NCBI GenBank assembly: GCA_016711485.1
Contig: JADJSX010000031.1
Span: 188,502-252,501, forward strand
Length of the DNA: 64,000 nucleotides
Origin: Leptospiraceae bacterium
GTDB lineage: Bacteria > Spirochaetota > Leptospiria > Leptospirales > Leptospiraceae
Direction of reading: 5' to 3'
Shown here: positions 16,952 to 25,987 of the stretch, in pieces
How the letters are laid out: each line of letters starts with the position of its first letter
How positions within the stretch are numbered: the first letter of the stretch is position 1
Program-made: the position numbers and the translations under genes
The notes under the pieces: generated by a model
Seen by the model: only the letters and a program-made list of their open reading frames with translations
The model's database searches: none
Told to the model about the DNA's origin: nothing

Positions 16952-17272
16952 CTAAGTATTACTTTCTACTAACTGAATCTCTTCAGGGTACTGCTTATTT
17001 AAATTGTGTATTCCAGTCATTATCACTTCAAAAGAAAGATTGGTTTCCTTATTTGTTTCGGAAACTTCTAATTCCAGAAACCCTTTTCGGATTGTTTCAC
17101 GAGAAACATTAGACATAATCTTTAAATGTAAATGTAATGTTTGGACTAACGTAGAGATTGCTGCACAAAGGATGTTGTTTCCTTTTTTTCCAAATGAATC
17201 GGGTGCATGACCTTCACTGATTAGCCCAGTATAATTTCCTTTTTTATCTTTTCGAATCTCTATAATAATCAA
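16952..17272 (-). CDS. prp: Ribosomal-processing cysteine protease Prp (YsxB family)
   Basis: The 106-residue protein has the family's catalytic pair in SEGHAPDSFGKKGNNILCAA (His in GHA, Cys in LCAA). In Firmicutes Prp removes the N-terminal extension of L27. Here the downstream bL27 has no extension, so the substrate is unclear. The TTG start overlaps the rplU stop (TTGA), indicating translational coupling. The position between rplU and rpmA is the usual one. Confidence 0.88.
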   Translation of the reverse strand: MIIIEIRKDKKGNYTGLISEGHAPDSFGKKGNNILCAAISTLVQTLHLHLKIMSNVSRETIRKGFLELEVSETNKETNLSFEVIMTGIHNLNKQYPEEIQLVESNT

Positions 17273-17577
17273 AAGGTAAGATTTGTTACTTGAAACTTTT
17301 GTAGGTCTTGTCTATGACCCCATTGTCTATGGTAATTTTTTCTTCTTTTGTATTTGAATCCGTCAATTTTTTCTCCTCTCACATCTTCTAGAACTTTGAG
17401 AGTTACTTTAGCACCACTTACAGTAGGGGAGCCGATATTGACTTTGTTTTCTTGTGCTGTCAAAAGAATTTGAGCGTCAAACTCTGTTCCGACAGGTTTG
17501 TCGGATTTTTGAGCTAGAAAAACTTGGTCTTTCTGCACTTTGAATTGTTGGTTACTGAGTGAAATCACTGCGTACAT
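17269..17577 (-). CDS. rplU: Large ribosomal subunit protein bL21
   Basis: The protein begins MYAVISLSNQQFKVQKDQ and ends with the bL21 block KRRKNYHRQWGHRQ. It binds 23S rRNA. I start at the ATG at 17577 because MYAV is the canonical family start. An in-frame ATG at 17589 would add MDKN; neither has a clear ribosome-binding site. It is the first gene of the rplU-prp-rpmA operon. Confidence 0.93.
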   Translation of the reverse strand: MYAVISLSNQQFKVQKDQVFLAQKSDKPVGTEFDAQILLTAQENKVNIGSPTVSGAKVTLKVLEDVRGEKIDGFKYKRRKNYHRQWGHRQDLQKFQVTNLTF

Positions 17578-17609
17578 ATTTTTATCCATTTCTAATTAGT
17601 AGTAAATTC

Positions 17610-17638
17610 CATAATTTATCTACATAGCTAGGAGTCAA
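17610..17638 (-). promoter_or_regulatory. Candidate promoter of the rplU operon
   Basis: On the minus strand TTGACT (17633-17638) lies upstream of an AT-rich TAAATTATG segment. The -10 match is poor, so this is only a candidate. It sits inside the 90-base divergent gap with typA. Confidence 0.35.
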
Positions 17639-17684
17639 GACGAAATGTATCGACAGCAAACCTTTCCCGAAATTTATGGTAGTC

Positions 17685-19490
17685 ATGGAAATAAGAAATA
17701 TTTGTATCATAGCGCACGTCGACCACGGTAAGACTACTTTATTAGATGGTATTTTAAAAGAGACAGGTGCAATCACTTCAAAAGAAAATCGCGAACGAAT
17801 GATGGACTCTAATGATTTAGAGCAAGAACGTGGAATCACAATTTTAGCGAAAAATACAGCAGTTCAATACAAAGGCACAAGAATCAATATTGTAGACACT
17901 CCGGGTCACTCTGATTTTGGTGGGGAAGTAGAGCGAGTATTGAATATGGCTAATTGTTCTTTGCTTCTTGTAGATGCATTTGACGGACCGATGCCACAGA
18001 CACGTTTTGTATTAGGCAAAGCACTTCAACTTGGTCATAGACCAATTTTAGTTGTAAACAAAGTGGATCGTGACGGAGCAAGGCCAAATAAAGTGGTCGA
18101 TATGGTATTTGATTTATTTCATGATTTAAACGCTACTGATGAACAAATGGATTTTCCTATTATCTTTTCCTCAGCGAAACTTGGTTGGGCAGTTAATGAT
18201 GTAAAGGATGCTCCAGGAAAAAATCTAGAACCGTTACTCGACATGGTATTGAAACATGTTCCTCTCTCCACCGGCGATGTTAGTGCTCCTTTACAATTTC
18301 AAGTTACAAGTCTTGATTACAGTGAATACGTTGGACGAATTGCTATCGGAAAAATTTACCAAGGAACTATCAAAAAGGGACAAGATATTACTCTTGTTAC
18401 AATGAAAGACAAAAAAACTTCTAACCATAAAATTTCTAAGCTTTATGGATTTGAGGGACTTAAACGACATGAAATTGAATCTGCAGAAGCAGGTGATATC
18501 GTTGCGTTAGCCGGAATACCAGATTTATTTATTGGTGATACAGTTTGTGATTTAGGTCAACCTTTGCCATTACCTCCAATCTCTGTGGATGAGCCAACTG
18601 TATCTATGTTCTTTATGGTAAACAATTCTCCTTTCGTAGGTAAAGAGGGAAAACTTGTTACAACTAGAAATATTCGAGAACGTTTAGACAGAGAATTGCA
18701 AGTAAACGTTGCGATGCGTCTAGAAGAAACAGACGATAAAGATCGTTTTAAAATTTTGGGAAGAGGGGAATTACATCTTTCTATCCTAATTGAGAACATG
18801 CGTAGAGAAGGATACGAACTTCAAGTTTCTAAACCGGAAGTAATTTATAGAACCGCTGAAGATGGATCTAAGTTAGAACCGTATGAAACGTTAGTTATGG
18901 ATATGCCTGAAAAATTTACAGGCCAAATCATTTCCGAATTAAATCGTCGTAAAGGTGAAATGACTCATATGGATGCTCACGATTCAGGAATCACTCGTAT
19001 CGAATACATAATTCCAACGCGTGGAATGATTGGATTTAGAGGGTATTTTATTTCCGAGACAAGAGGCGAAGGCGTTTCAACTTCTCGATTCTTAAAATAC
19101 GGTCCTTTTAAGGGAGAAATTCCGGGTCGTAAAAATGGTGCGCTTATTTCTATGGACTCTGGGGATACTACTGCTTATTCTCTCTGGAAGATTCAGGAAC
19201 GGGGAGCATTATTCATTGATCCAGTAGTTTCTGTATATCCAGGAATGATTATAGGAGAACATTCGCGTGAAAATGATTTGGAAGTAAATCCTTGCAAAGG
19301 AAAGAAACTAACTAACGTTCGTGCGAGTGGAACCGATGAAGCTATTCGTTTGATTCCTCCTAGAAAGTTATCACTCGAACAATCAATAGAATTTCTGGAT
19401 GATGATGAGTTGTTAGAAGTAACTCCTGCTTCTTTAAGACTTCGTAAGAAAGTTCTAGACGGAGCACTCAGAAAGAGAGTTAGTAAATAA
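17685..19490 (+). CDS. typA: Ribosome-associated GTPase TypA/BipA
   Basis: This translation-factor GTPase is close to full length for BipA (~600 residues). G1 is AHVDHGKTTLLDG, switch II DTPGHSDFGGEVERVL, G4 NKVDRDGARP and G5 SSAKLGW. EF-G-like domains III and V (RGELHLSILIENMRREGYEL, TRGMIGFRGYF) and the BipA-specific C terminus follow. BipA assists 50S assembly and stress responses (family knowledge). I prefer the ATG at 17685 (MEIRNICIIAHVD); an in-frame ATG at 17676 adds three residues. Confidence 0.95.
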   Translation: MEIRNICIIAHVDHGKTTLLDGILKETGAITSKENRERMMDSNDLEQERGITILAKNTAVQYKGTRINIVDTPGHSDFGGEVERVLNMANCSLLLVDAFDGPMPQTRFVLGKALQLGHRPILVVNKVDRDGARPNKVVDMVFDLFHDLNATDEQMDFPIIFSSAKLGWAVNDVKDAPGKNLEPLLDMVLKHVPLSTGDVSAPLQFQVTSLDYSEYVGRIAIGKIYQGTIKKGQDITLVTMKDKKTSNHKISKLYGFEGLKRHEIESAEAGDIVALAGIPDLFIGDTVCDLGQPLPLPPISVDEPTVSMFFMVNNSPFVGKEGKLVTTRNIRERLDRELQVNVAMRLEETDDKDRFKILGRGELHLSILIENMRREGYELQVSKPEVIYRTAEDGSKLEPYETLVMDMPEKFTGQIISELNRRKGEMTHMDAHDSGITRIEYIIPTRGMIGFRGYFISETRGEGVSTSRFLKYGPFKGEIPGRKNGALISMDSGDTTAYSLWKIQERGALFIDPVVSVYPGMIIGEHSRENDLEVNPCKGKKLTNVRASGTDEAIRLIPPRKLSLEQSIEFLDDDELLEVTPASLRLRKKVLDGALRKRVSK

Positions 19491-19527
19491 ATTACTAACC
19501 CTTTATTCTTTTACCAGAATTCAAAAT

Positions 19528-19559
19528 AATCAACGCCTCTCTTTGCAGAGCCGTTGATT
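19528..19559. terminator. Bidirectional hairpin between convergent typA and radA
   Basis: AATCAACG-C-CTCT (19528-19540) pairs with AGAG-C-CGTTGATT (19547-19559) around a CTTTGC loop. The flanks are A/T-rich on both sides, and the genes converge here, so it can serve both. Confidence 0.7.
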
Positions 19560-19572
19560 ATAATTTGATTTT

Positions 19573-20937
19573 TCAGAAAATTTTTTCTAGTTCTCGAACT
19601 GTTTCAATTCCTATAAGTTCGATTTTTGCATCTTTCAGATGAACTTCGTTTATATTCCCTTTTGGTAAAATTAAATGTTTAATTCCTATTCCCGCAAGTT
19701 CTTTTAATCGAATATTAATGTGGCTAACGGATCTTACCTCACCAGAAAGTCCGACTTCTCCTATAACTGCATAGCCTTGTTTGGCTGTTTTTTCTATGTA
19801 ACTCGAAAGAATAGAAGTACAAATCGCTAAATCCAAGGAAGGCTCATCGATAGAAAGACCACCTGCTAAATTACAGAATATATCACATTCCACCATTTTG
19901 AGTCCCATGAATTTTTCGAGTACTGCCGCTAGCAGAACCAATCTTTTATTGTCTAAACCTTCAGCAGTTCTTCTCGCTTGGGAGTAAGAAGAGCGGCTAA
20001 CTAATGCTTGTACTTCTACAGAGAGTGCCCGACTTCCTTCCATTACTACAGATAGAATCGATCCGATTCTACTTTCGTGGTTGGTGGTTATGAATAAATT
20101 ATGTTTATCTTTGACCTCTGTAAGTCCATTTGCTCGCATTTCAAAAACTGCTATATCGCCTACCGCTCCAAATCGATTTTTGATTCCTCGAAGAAGTCTG
20201 TAATAATTTAGTTTGTCACTTTCGAAATATAATACAGTGTCAACGATATGTTCGAGTAACTTTGGTCCTGCAATACTACCTTCTTTTGTGATATGACCTA
20301 TTAAAAAAATCGGTATATTTGTTCTTTTTGCTGTTTCTAGTAGAATTTGAGAACATTCTCTAAGTTGCGTTACTGTTCCTGCTCCATTTGGAAGTGATTC
20401 TCTTGTTATCGTTTGGATCGAATCAATGAATGCGACACTAGGTTCTTCATTTTCTAGCATTGCTGCAATATTATCTGCATAGATTTCTGAAGATATGAAA
20501 ATGTTTTTTGAATCAATTCCCATCCTTTTTGCGCGAAGGCTAATTTGGCCGGCTGATTCTTCTCCGGAAACGTAAAGGACTTTTTTGTTTTTCGAAAGAT
20601 TGCGAGACATTTCTAAGATTAATGTCGATTTGCCTACTCCGGGTTCGCCTCCAATCAATGTCATACTTCCAGGAACAATTCCCCCCCCTAATACATGGTC
20701 TAATTCTGAAAAACCGGTAGGTATACGTTTGTAATCCTCTTCGTTAATATCTGTAATTGGTTTCGGTTTTGTATACTTTTCAAGATTTATTTTTTTATTT
20801 GATTTGGTGAAACGTTCGGAATTAGAAATTTCTTCTACAACGGTATTCCACTCACCGCAAGATTCACATTTTCCTGCCCATCTTGAATAATCCTGTCCAC
20901 AGGATTGACAAATAAATAGTCGAACTGGTTTTTTCAA
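19573..20937 (-). CDS. radA: DNA repair protein RadA
   Basis: The 454-residue protein has an N-terminal C4 zinc finger (CQSCGQ...CESCGEWN), a RecA-like ATPase core with Walker A GGEPGVGKST, the RadA-specific KNRFG motif, and a C-terminal LonC-like domain (AVIGEVGLSGEVRSV). RadA drives branch migration and processing of recombination intermediates. The TTG start overlaps the stop of the upstream exonuclease gene by four bases, so the two are probably translated together. Confidence 0.95.
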   Translation of the reverse strand: MKKPVRLFICQSCGQDYSRWAGKCESCGEWNTVVEEISNSERFTKSNKKINLEKYTKPKPITDINEEDYKRIPTGFSELDHVLGGGIVPGSMTLIGGEPGVGKSTLILEMSRNLSKNKKVLYVSGEESAGQISLRAKRMGIDSKNIFISSEIYADNIAAMLENEEPSVAFIDSIQTITRESLPNGAGTVTQLRECSQILLETAKRTNIPIFLIGHITKEGSIAGPKLLEHIVDTVLYFESDKLNYYRLLRGIKNRFGAVGDIAVFEMRANGLTEVKDKHNLFITTNHESRIGSILSVVMEGSRALSVEVQALVSRSSYSQARRTAEGLDNKRLVLLAAVLEKFMGLKMVECDIFCNLAGGLSIDEPSLDLAICTSILSSYIEKTAKQGYAVIGEVGLSGEVRSVSHINIRLKELAGIGIKHLILPKGNINEVHLKDAKIELIGIETVRELEKIF

Positions 20938-21572
20938 TGTTCTAATATATCTTTAAGCTCTAGATAATCTAACTCAATTAACGTAGGCAAAAAAGTGAAA
21001 CATTTTTCTGCTAAGTCCAATCTTTTTTCTCGAATTAAAATTTCAGTAAGCTGATTTTCTAGAGAAATTAGATAACGTACATCTTCTGCGGCATATTCTA
21101 ATTGTTCTTTGGAAAGATTTTTTTTCCCCCAATCACTGGATTGATTTTTTTTATCAATGTTTACATCAAAAAATTCTCGGATTAGTTCTTTTAGTCCGTG
21201 TCTATCTGTATAGGTTCTTCCTAGTTTACTTGCAATCTTTGTACAAAATACATTTTGTAGTTTAATTCCTAAGTGGGCCTTTAGAAAAACCATATCCATC
21301 CTAGCAAAGTGGAAAATCTTAGTTATTTCTGGATTTTCAAATAGTTTTTGAAGTCGTGGGGCTTGTTTTTGATCTGGCAGAATCTGAATTAGGCTGAATC
21401 GATTACTAGAATCACATAATTGGACGAGGCAGAGCCTATCTCTTCTCGGATTTAGTCCCATCATTTCACAGTCAATGGCTAGTTTTGTATCCTGGTTATA
21501 GGCTTCGAAGAATTCCTCGTCTAAATCGGTTTGAAAAACTTTTGGTTTTGTAGTTGAATGTTTTTGCTGCAT
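20934..21572 (-). CDS. RNase D-like 3'-5' exonuclease (DEDDy)
   Basis: The DEDDy exonuclease motifs are complete: IDCEMMG (Exo I), HFARMDMVFL (Exo II) and YAAEDVRYL (Exo III), with DRHGLKELIREFF between. The C-terminal HRDC domains of RNase D are absent, so this is a minimal ~212-residue form. I start at the ATG at 21572 (MQQKHSTTKPKVFQTDLDEE). A longer frame to 21698 would add a low-complexity hydrophobic leader and overlap the divergent galactosidase gene. It is coupled to radA. Confidence 0.85.
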   Translation of the reverse strand: MQQKHSTTKPKVFQTDLDEEFFEAYNQDTKLAIDCEMMGLNPRRDRLCLVQLCDSSNRFSLIQILPDQKQAPRLQKLFENPEITKIFHFARMDMVFLKAHLGIKLQNVFCTKIASKLGRTYTDRHGLKELIREFFDVNIDKKNQSSDWGKKNLSKEQLEYAAEDVRYLISLENQLTEILIREKRLDLAEKCFTFLPTLIELDYLELKDILEH

Positions 21573-21660
21573 AATTAGTAAATACGTAATGCTCTTTTTT
21601 ATAGAATAAAAGTAGGATTTTAAACTCTTACTTTTTATAATACCATAATTACAGGACAAA

Positions 21661-23571
21661 ATGAATAAAGCCACTTTAAAATATAAAATTTTTAACAAAA
21701 TATTTTACTCAGAGTTTCGAAAACACTCAGAAAATAGATACTTAAGCCAAGATAATTTTTTTGAATTACGATTTACCCAGAAAAAGGATAAATCGGGTGT
21801 ATCTGTTTATTCGGGGAGTTTGTCATGGATTGACCACCAAAGACCTTCCATTGGGCTTTTTATAATGGATTTAAAAATTGAACTTGGTGAAATCAGTTCC
21901 ATTTCTAACTTAAAAGTATTACAACATGGGTACCAATCTTGGAGTTTTACTAGTACGTATTCCTCTGAAGAAAAAGACATTTCGCCTAAACTTTTGAAAT
22001 TTTTAAAATATGGGCAGGAAAATATATATTCAAATCATTCCGAAAAACTTGGAAATTTTATTAGTGAAGGTTTACTTCTTGTTCACTCCCAAACAGAAAA
22101 TAAAGGATTTTTTGTCGGGGTAAATGAAATTGGAAACCAGAATACAAAATTTGAAATTATTTGGGATAAACAGCGATTAGTCTCTCTTTCTATTGTTTAT
22201 GATTTTTATTGTACACCAGAATTTAAAATCAATGTACCGATTGAATTAACAGCAGTGAAATACGAACCTTTTTCTGATAAACATCCTGAAATCATTTTGG
22301 AAGAATTTGGTGAAGAGTTAGGAAAAAAATACAAAGTCAAACCATTTGTAGAAGATGTTCCGACGGGTTGGTGTTCGTGGTATTATTATTACACTAATAT
22401 TTCGGAAGCAATTATTCTATCTAACCTACACGAAATAAAAAATCGAAATTTGCCTATTGAATTTTTTCAAATAGATGATGGATATCAACATGAAATAGGG
22501 GATTGGACAATAGTAAATGATAAATTTCCACGAGGGGTTCGTTTTCTTGCTGAAGAAATTAGAAAACAAGATCTAAAGCCGGGTATATGGCTTGCCCCAT
22601 TTTTAATTCGAAAAAAGAGTTCTTTTTTTACTCTATACCCAGAAGCTATTTTAAAGGATAATAAGGGGAATCCTGTACCTGCGATTTGGAATCCACTTTG
22701 GGGTTTGGATTACACATATACTCTCGATGTAACACATCCTAAAGCAATAGAATTTTTGGAAACTCTATTTAAGACGTTTACCCGTGATTATGGTTATAAT
22801 TATTTGAAGTTAGATTTTTTATTTTCTGCATCCTTACCCGGTGTTCCATACAATAAACGATTGACTCCGTCTGAAAGATATAGACAAGCACTTGAACTCA
22901 TTCGTAAAGTAGTTGGAAAAAATACATTTTTACTTGGATGCGGGGCTCCTCTTATTCCTTCGATTGGAATTTTTGATGGAATGCGAATTGGATGTGATGT
23001 GACACCGTTCTGGTATCCACAATTTTCACGAAAACTTTTGAAAGATAAACATGCATTATCCACAGAGAAAGGATTGATCAATACGATTAACCGCAATTTT
23101 ATGCATAGAAATTGGTGGCTAAATGATCCTGACTGTTTGATCGTAAGAAAAGAAAAAAATAAAATGAACTATGATCAGACTATTTTAATGGCTACGATTA
23201 TGGCAATGAGCGGTGGAATTTTACTTGTGAGTGATAATTTAGTCACCATTGAAAATGATAGAGTTGAGATTTTAGAAAAAGCATTGAAACTAAGTAAACT
23301 TTGCCAAAGGAAAAAATCTATTCCCTTGGGAATGTTTGGAAATAGTTTTCCGCGTGGTTTTGTAAATCAAGCTGGATTTTTCGGAGTTTGGAATCCGACC
23401 GAAGTAGATGAATGGATTGAATTAGATATCCCAATTAAATTAAAAGTTTCCGATACAGTTGATTACTGGACGGGAGAAAAAATTTATAGTTTAGAAATAG
23501 ATAATACCTTAAAAAAAATAAAAGTAATGTTAAAACCATTTCAAGCAATTGTGATTGGATTTAAAAATTAG
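21661..23571 (+). CDS. Alpha-galactosidase, GH36 family
   Basis: This 636-residue glycoside hydrolase clan-D enzyme has PTGWCSWYYYY near residue 236, FQIDDGYQHEIGDW near 270, the nucleophile Asp at about 385 in YLKLDFLF, and the acid/base Asp at about 446 in RIGCDVTPFW. It should release terminal alpha-galactose. There is no signal peptide, so it is cytoplasmic. AGGAC precedes the ATG. No sugar transporter is nearby. Confidence 0.87.
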   Translation: MNKATLKYKIFNKIFYSEFRKHSENRYLSQDNFFELRFTQKKDKSGVSVYSGSLSWIDHQRPSIGLFIMDLKIELGEISSISNLKVLQHGYQSWSFTSTYSSEEKDISPKLLKFLKYGQENIYSNHSEKLGNFISEGLLLVHSQTENKGFFVGVNEIGNQNTKFEIIWDKQRLVSLSIVYDFYCTPEFKINVPIELTAVKYEPFSDKHPEIILEEFGEELGKKYKVKPFVEDVPTGWCSWYYYYTNISEAIILSNLHEIKNRNLPIEFFQIDDGYQHEIGDWTIVNDKFPRGVRFLAEEIRKQDLKPGIWLAPFLIRKKSSFFTLYPEAILKDNKGNPVPAIWNPLWGLDYTYTLDVTHPKAIEFLETLFKTFTRDYGYNYLKLDFLFSASLPGVPYNKRLTPSERYRQALELIRKVVGKNTFLLGCGAPLIPSIGIFDGMRIGCDVTPFWYPQFSRKLLKDKHALSTEKGLINTINRNFMHRNWWLNDPDCLIVRKEKNKMNYDQTILMATIMAMSGGILLVSDNLVTIENDRVEILEKALKLSKLCQRKKSIPLGMFGNSFPRGFVNQAGFFGVWNPTEVDEWIELDIPIKLKVSDTVDYWTGEKIYSLEIDNTLKKIKVMLKPFQAIVIGFKN

Positions 23572-23629
23572 ATTGCAGATTATTATATTTTAGAGTTATT
23601 GTGTTCAAAATGATTTTTAGGAGACTATT

Positions 23630-24106
23630 ATGAAACTTTCCCTTTCGATATTACTTACGAGTATATTTTTTGTAGCCAATTGCCAGATTCTGGATTCACT
23701 TGGATCTATTTCTACTTCCATAAACGGAGTATCAACTTCTTCCAATTCCATTTCCAAATTGTCAGATTCTGTACAAAGTATTTCAGGATCTTTACAGTCT
23801 ATTAGTGGTTCTAGCTCTGGCGGAGGAAAAAAGGAAGCACAATTGTATCGAATGGACATTAGAGATTTGACAGCAATTTATTATAAAAATGGATTTAACG
23901 AGGATTATAATTCTGATTTAGCAGAGTTAGCTCAAAAAAATGGAATTTTGAACTGGGAATCCGACCCAACTACTTATCGTGGTATCGGGGAAGGACTAAA
24001 GAAAGCGAATGTAAACTCTTACGAATTTAAAACATTCTTAAATCAAATCGACCCAAAGAAAAAAGAACTTCGCACCTATCTTAGTGAAGGATATCAATCC
24101 CTTTAA
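23630..24106 (+). CDS. Putative lipoprotein with Ser-rich linker
   Basis: The 158-residue protein has a signal peptide ending in the lipobox VANC, then a Ser-rich low-complexity segment with repeated SISGS units. The C-terminal globular region (YRMDIRDLTAIYYKNGFNED) has no family I can name. AGGAG precedes the ATG, and a hairpin terminator follows. Confidence 0.75.
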   Translation: MKLSLSILLTSIFFVANCQILDSLGSISTSINGVSTSSNSISKLSDSVQSISGSLQSISGSSSGGGKKEAQLYRMDIRDLTAIYYKNGFNEDYNSDLAELAQKNGILNWESDPTTYRGIGEGLKKANVNSYEFKTFLNQIDPKKKELRTYLSEGYQSL

Positions 24107-24128
24107 TATAAATGGGATTGATTCGAAT

Positions 24129-24184
24129 CTCTAGGAGCATCTGAATAGTAGTCTATTTAAGGCTCTTAGAGTTTGAGTTTTTTT
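24129..24184 (+). terminator. Rho-independent terminator after the Ser-rich lipoprotein gene
   Basis: CTCTAGGAGC (24129-24138) pairs with GCTCTTAGAG (24162-24171) with one mismatch, and an inner AATAG/CTATT stem fits. TTTGAGTTTTTTT follows. The rest of the gap to 24463 is AT-rich, with no other clear feature. Confidence 0.65.
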
Positions 24185-24462
24185 CTAGGAAAACAAGAAG
24201 TTTCTCACAAATAACATTCAGGGAAGAATTTCCGAAAAATTGAGCCCTTTGCGAATTCTTTGTGAGATTTATGTTAAAAAGATGGAATTATCCCCCGCCC
24301 AAGATTTTGAATTGAACAAAAAAAGACTAAAAATGTATAAAAATTAGCATTTTTAATGAGAAGGAAGTCATTTCTCAAAAATGCTTGCTTTTTTCCTCAT
24401 GTATTGCATAATGTAGTAAAAAAATTCTATTTAAATGAAAAAAAACGTTCGAGGATACTATT

Positions 24463-25176
24463 ATGATGACTACAGGGATAAATTCTCAAAATCAAAGTCA
24501 ATTGTACTCTCAAAAGCCGAGAGAAAATGACACTATTTATTATGTTGGACATGGGCTTCTAGAGAAGTCTCCATCTAGTACCTCTGCCTTACATGTAATT
24601 TCTCATGAGTTAGACCATGTTGCCGAGTTTAAGTCGCAGGCGATTCGAGATCGAGCGGAAATTCGTAGTCTTGATATTAAGATTGATTATGAATACAGAA
24701 ATGGTAAACTCGTCGCGGTTGGGGGAGAAACCTCCGTTACAACAGCTGAACCCATAAAAGAATCCAACCAAACGTCCAAAAGAGCTTTTCCCGCACTAAG
24801 AGAAGACACGATTGATATTAATAGCCTTAAAAAAGTTGAGTTGCCTAGTGATGGACTCAATATGCAAGAAAGTAAGTTGAAAGAGAAATTAGAGCAAATT
24901 GAAACAGAAATTGATCTTTCGCTGAAAAAAACTTTTTATAGCAATCCTAATTTTAAGACGGCAGCTGATATTAAAGATGCAGCGCGTGAACAGGAATTAC
25001 GAGAAACTAAAAGTCGCATCAGTCTTCAGTTGGATGAATTGCGTAATAAAGAGATTGTAGAAAAATCCAGATCTTTTATGACAAAGATCAAAGAATTACA
25101 AAATAACTTTCGTGATTCTTTGGTGAAACTTGGTCTTATGCAAGGAACCGGAAGAACTTTAGACACTCTCGCTTAG
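24463..25176 (+). CDS. Putative HExxH metalloprotease-like protein (SprA-related pattern)
   Basis: Near residue 45 of this 237-residue protein there is ALHVISHELDHVAEFKSQAI, an HExxH motif. It is followed by IDYEYRNGKLVAVGGETSV, the 'YEYqtGpdGkxYAVGGEVs'-like block of SprA-related putative metalloproteases. The C-terminal half is charged and helical, probably coiled coil. There is no signal peptide. Function in this organism is unknown; the family assignment rests on motif similarity only. Confidence 0.6.
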   Translation: MMTTGINSQNQSQLYSQKPRENDTIYYVGHGLLEKSPSSTSALHVISHELDHVAEFKSQAIRDRAEIRSLDIKIDYEYRNGKLVAVGGETSVTTAEPIKESNQTSKRAFPALREDTIDINSLKKVELPSDGLNMQESKLKEKLEQIETEIDLSLKKTFYSNPNFKTAADIKDAAREQELRETKSRISLQLDELRNKEIVEKSRSFMTKIKELQNNFRDSLVKLGLMQGTGRTLDTLA

Positions 25177-25247
25177 AGCTTGTTATAAAAGACCTTCTCC
25201 TATTAATAGTTGTCTATCTCAAAATGCTTTAATATTCTTGAGATAGA

Positions 25248-25847
25248 CTATCCTAATTCTAAAAATAAATTTCTCATTTCTAAAATTCCAGTTTTAGTCT
25301 TTGTTGAAGAAGAAAAAATGATTAGTTCTGGAAATTCTCCTTCTAGAAATTTAGTTTCTTTTTTGAGTCTTGCTTTTTCTTTTTGATTTAATTTGTCTGT
25401 TTTAGTTCTGACCAAGATAGGTTTTATTCCTTTTTCAAATGCCAATTCTATTAGATTTTTTTCTTCTTCTGGAAGGTTTCTGGCACTGTCACACAATACA
25501 AATATCATTTTAAGAGTTTGAACATGATTCAAATACCCATTGATAATGTCTATTAAATCGTCTCTTGTTTGGTTAGATGCTTTTGCATATCCAAAACCAG
25601 GAAGATCTACTAAAAAAAAATGATTGTTCAGAAGGAAATAGTTAATAAGTCGGGTTTTACCGGGAGTAGCTGATACACGCGCAATTTCCTTTCTCTCTAA
25701 AATAGCATTGAGTAAACTTGATTTACCTGCATTGGATCTACCACAAAATGCAATTTGTGGCATGGTTGGGCTTTCGGGAATTTTTTTCCAGTCTGCATGG
25801 GAAGAGTGAAAAGAAGTTGATTCAATAATAAAATTTCCTGTTCGCAT
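25248..25847 (-). CDS. engB: Ribosome biogenesis GTPase EngB/YsxC
   Basis: The ~199-residue small GTPase has G1 GRSNAGKSSLLNAI, G3 DLPGFGYAKAS and G4 TKTDKLN, the EngB hallmarks. It is needed for 50S assembly (family knowledge). I choose the ATG at 25847 (MRTGNFIIESTSFH), the family-like start. An upstream start at 25880 would add MVYQASLLGLI. Confidence 0.92.
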   Translation of the reverse strand: MRTGNFIIESTSFHSSHADWKKIPESPTMPQIAFCGRSNAGKSSLLNAILERKEIARVSATPGKTRLINYFLLNNHFFLVDLPGFGYAKASNQTRDDLIDIINGYLNHVQTLKMIFVLCDSARNLPEEEKNLIELAFEKGIKPILVRTKTDKLNQKEKARLKKETKFLEGEFPELIIFSSSTKTKTGILEMRNLFLELG

Positions 25848-25987
25848 AATTAATCCTAAGAGGCTAGCTTGGTATACCATAGATTGAAATCAATCTTTAA
25901 ATTATCGAATTCCGAAATTGAATACGAAGAGAAGATTTTTCATCGCCTAAAAAACGGATACTATTCCAGTTCCCGCATTATTAATTA

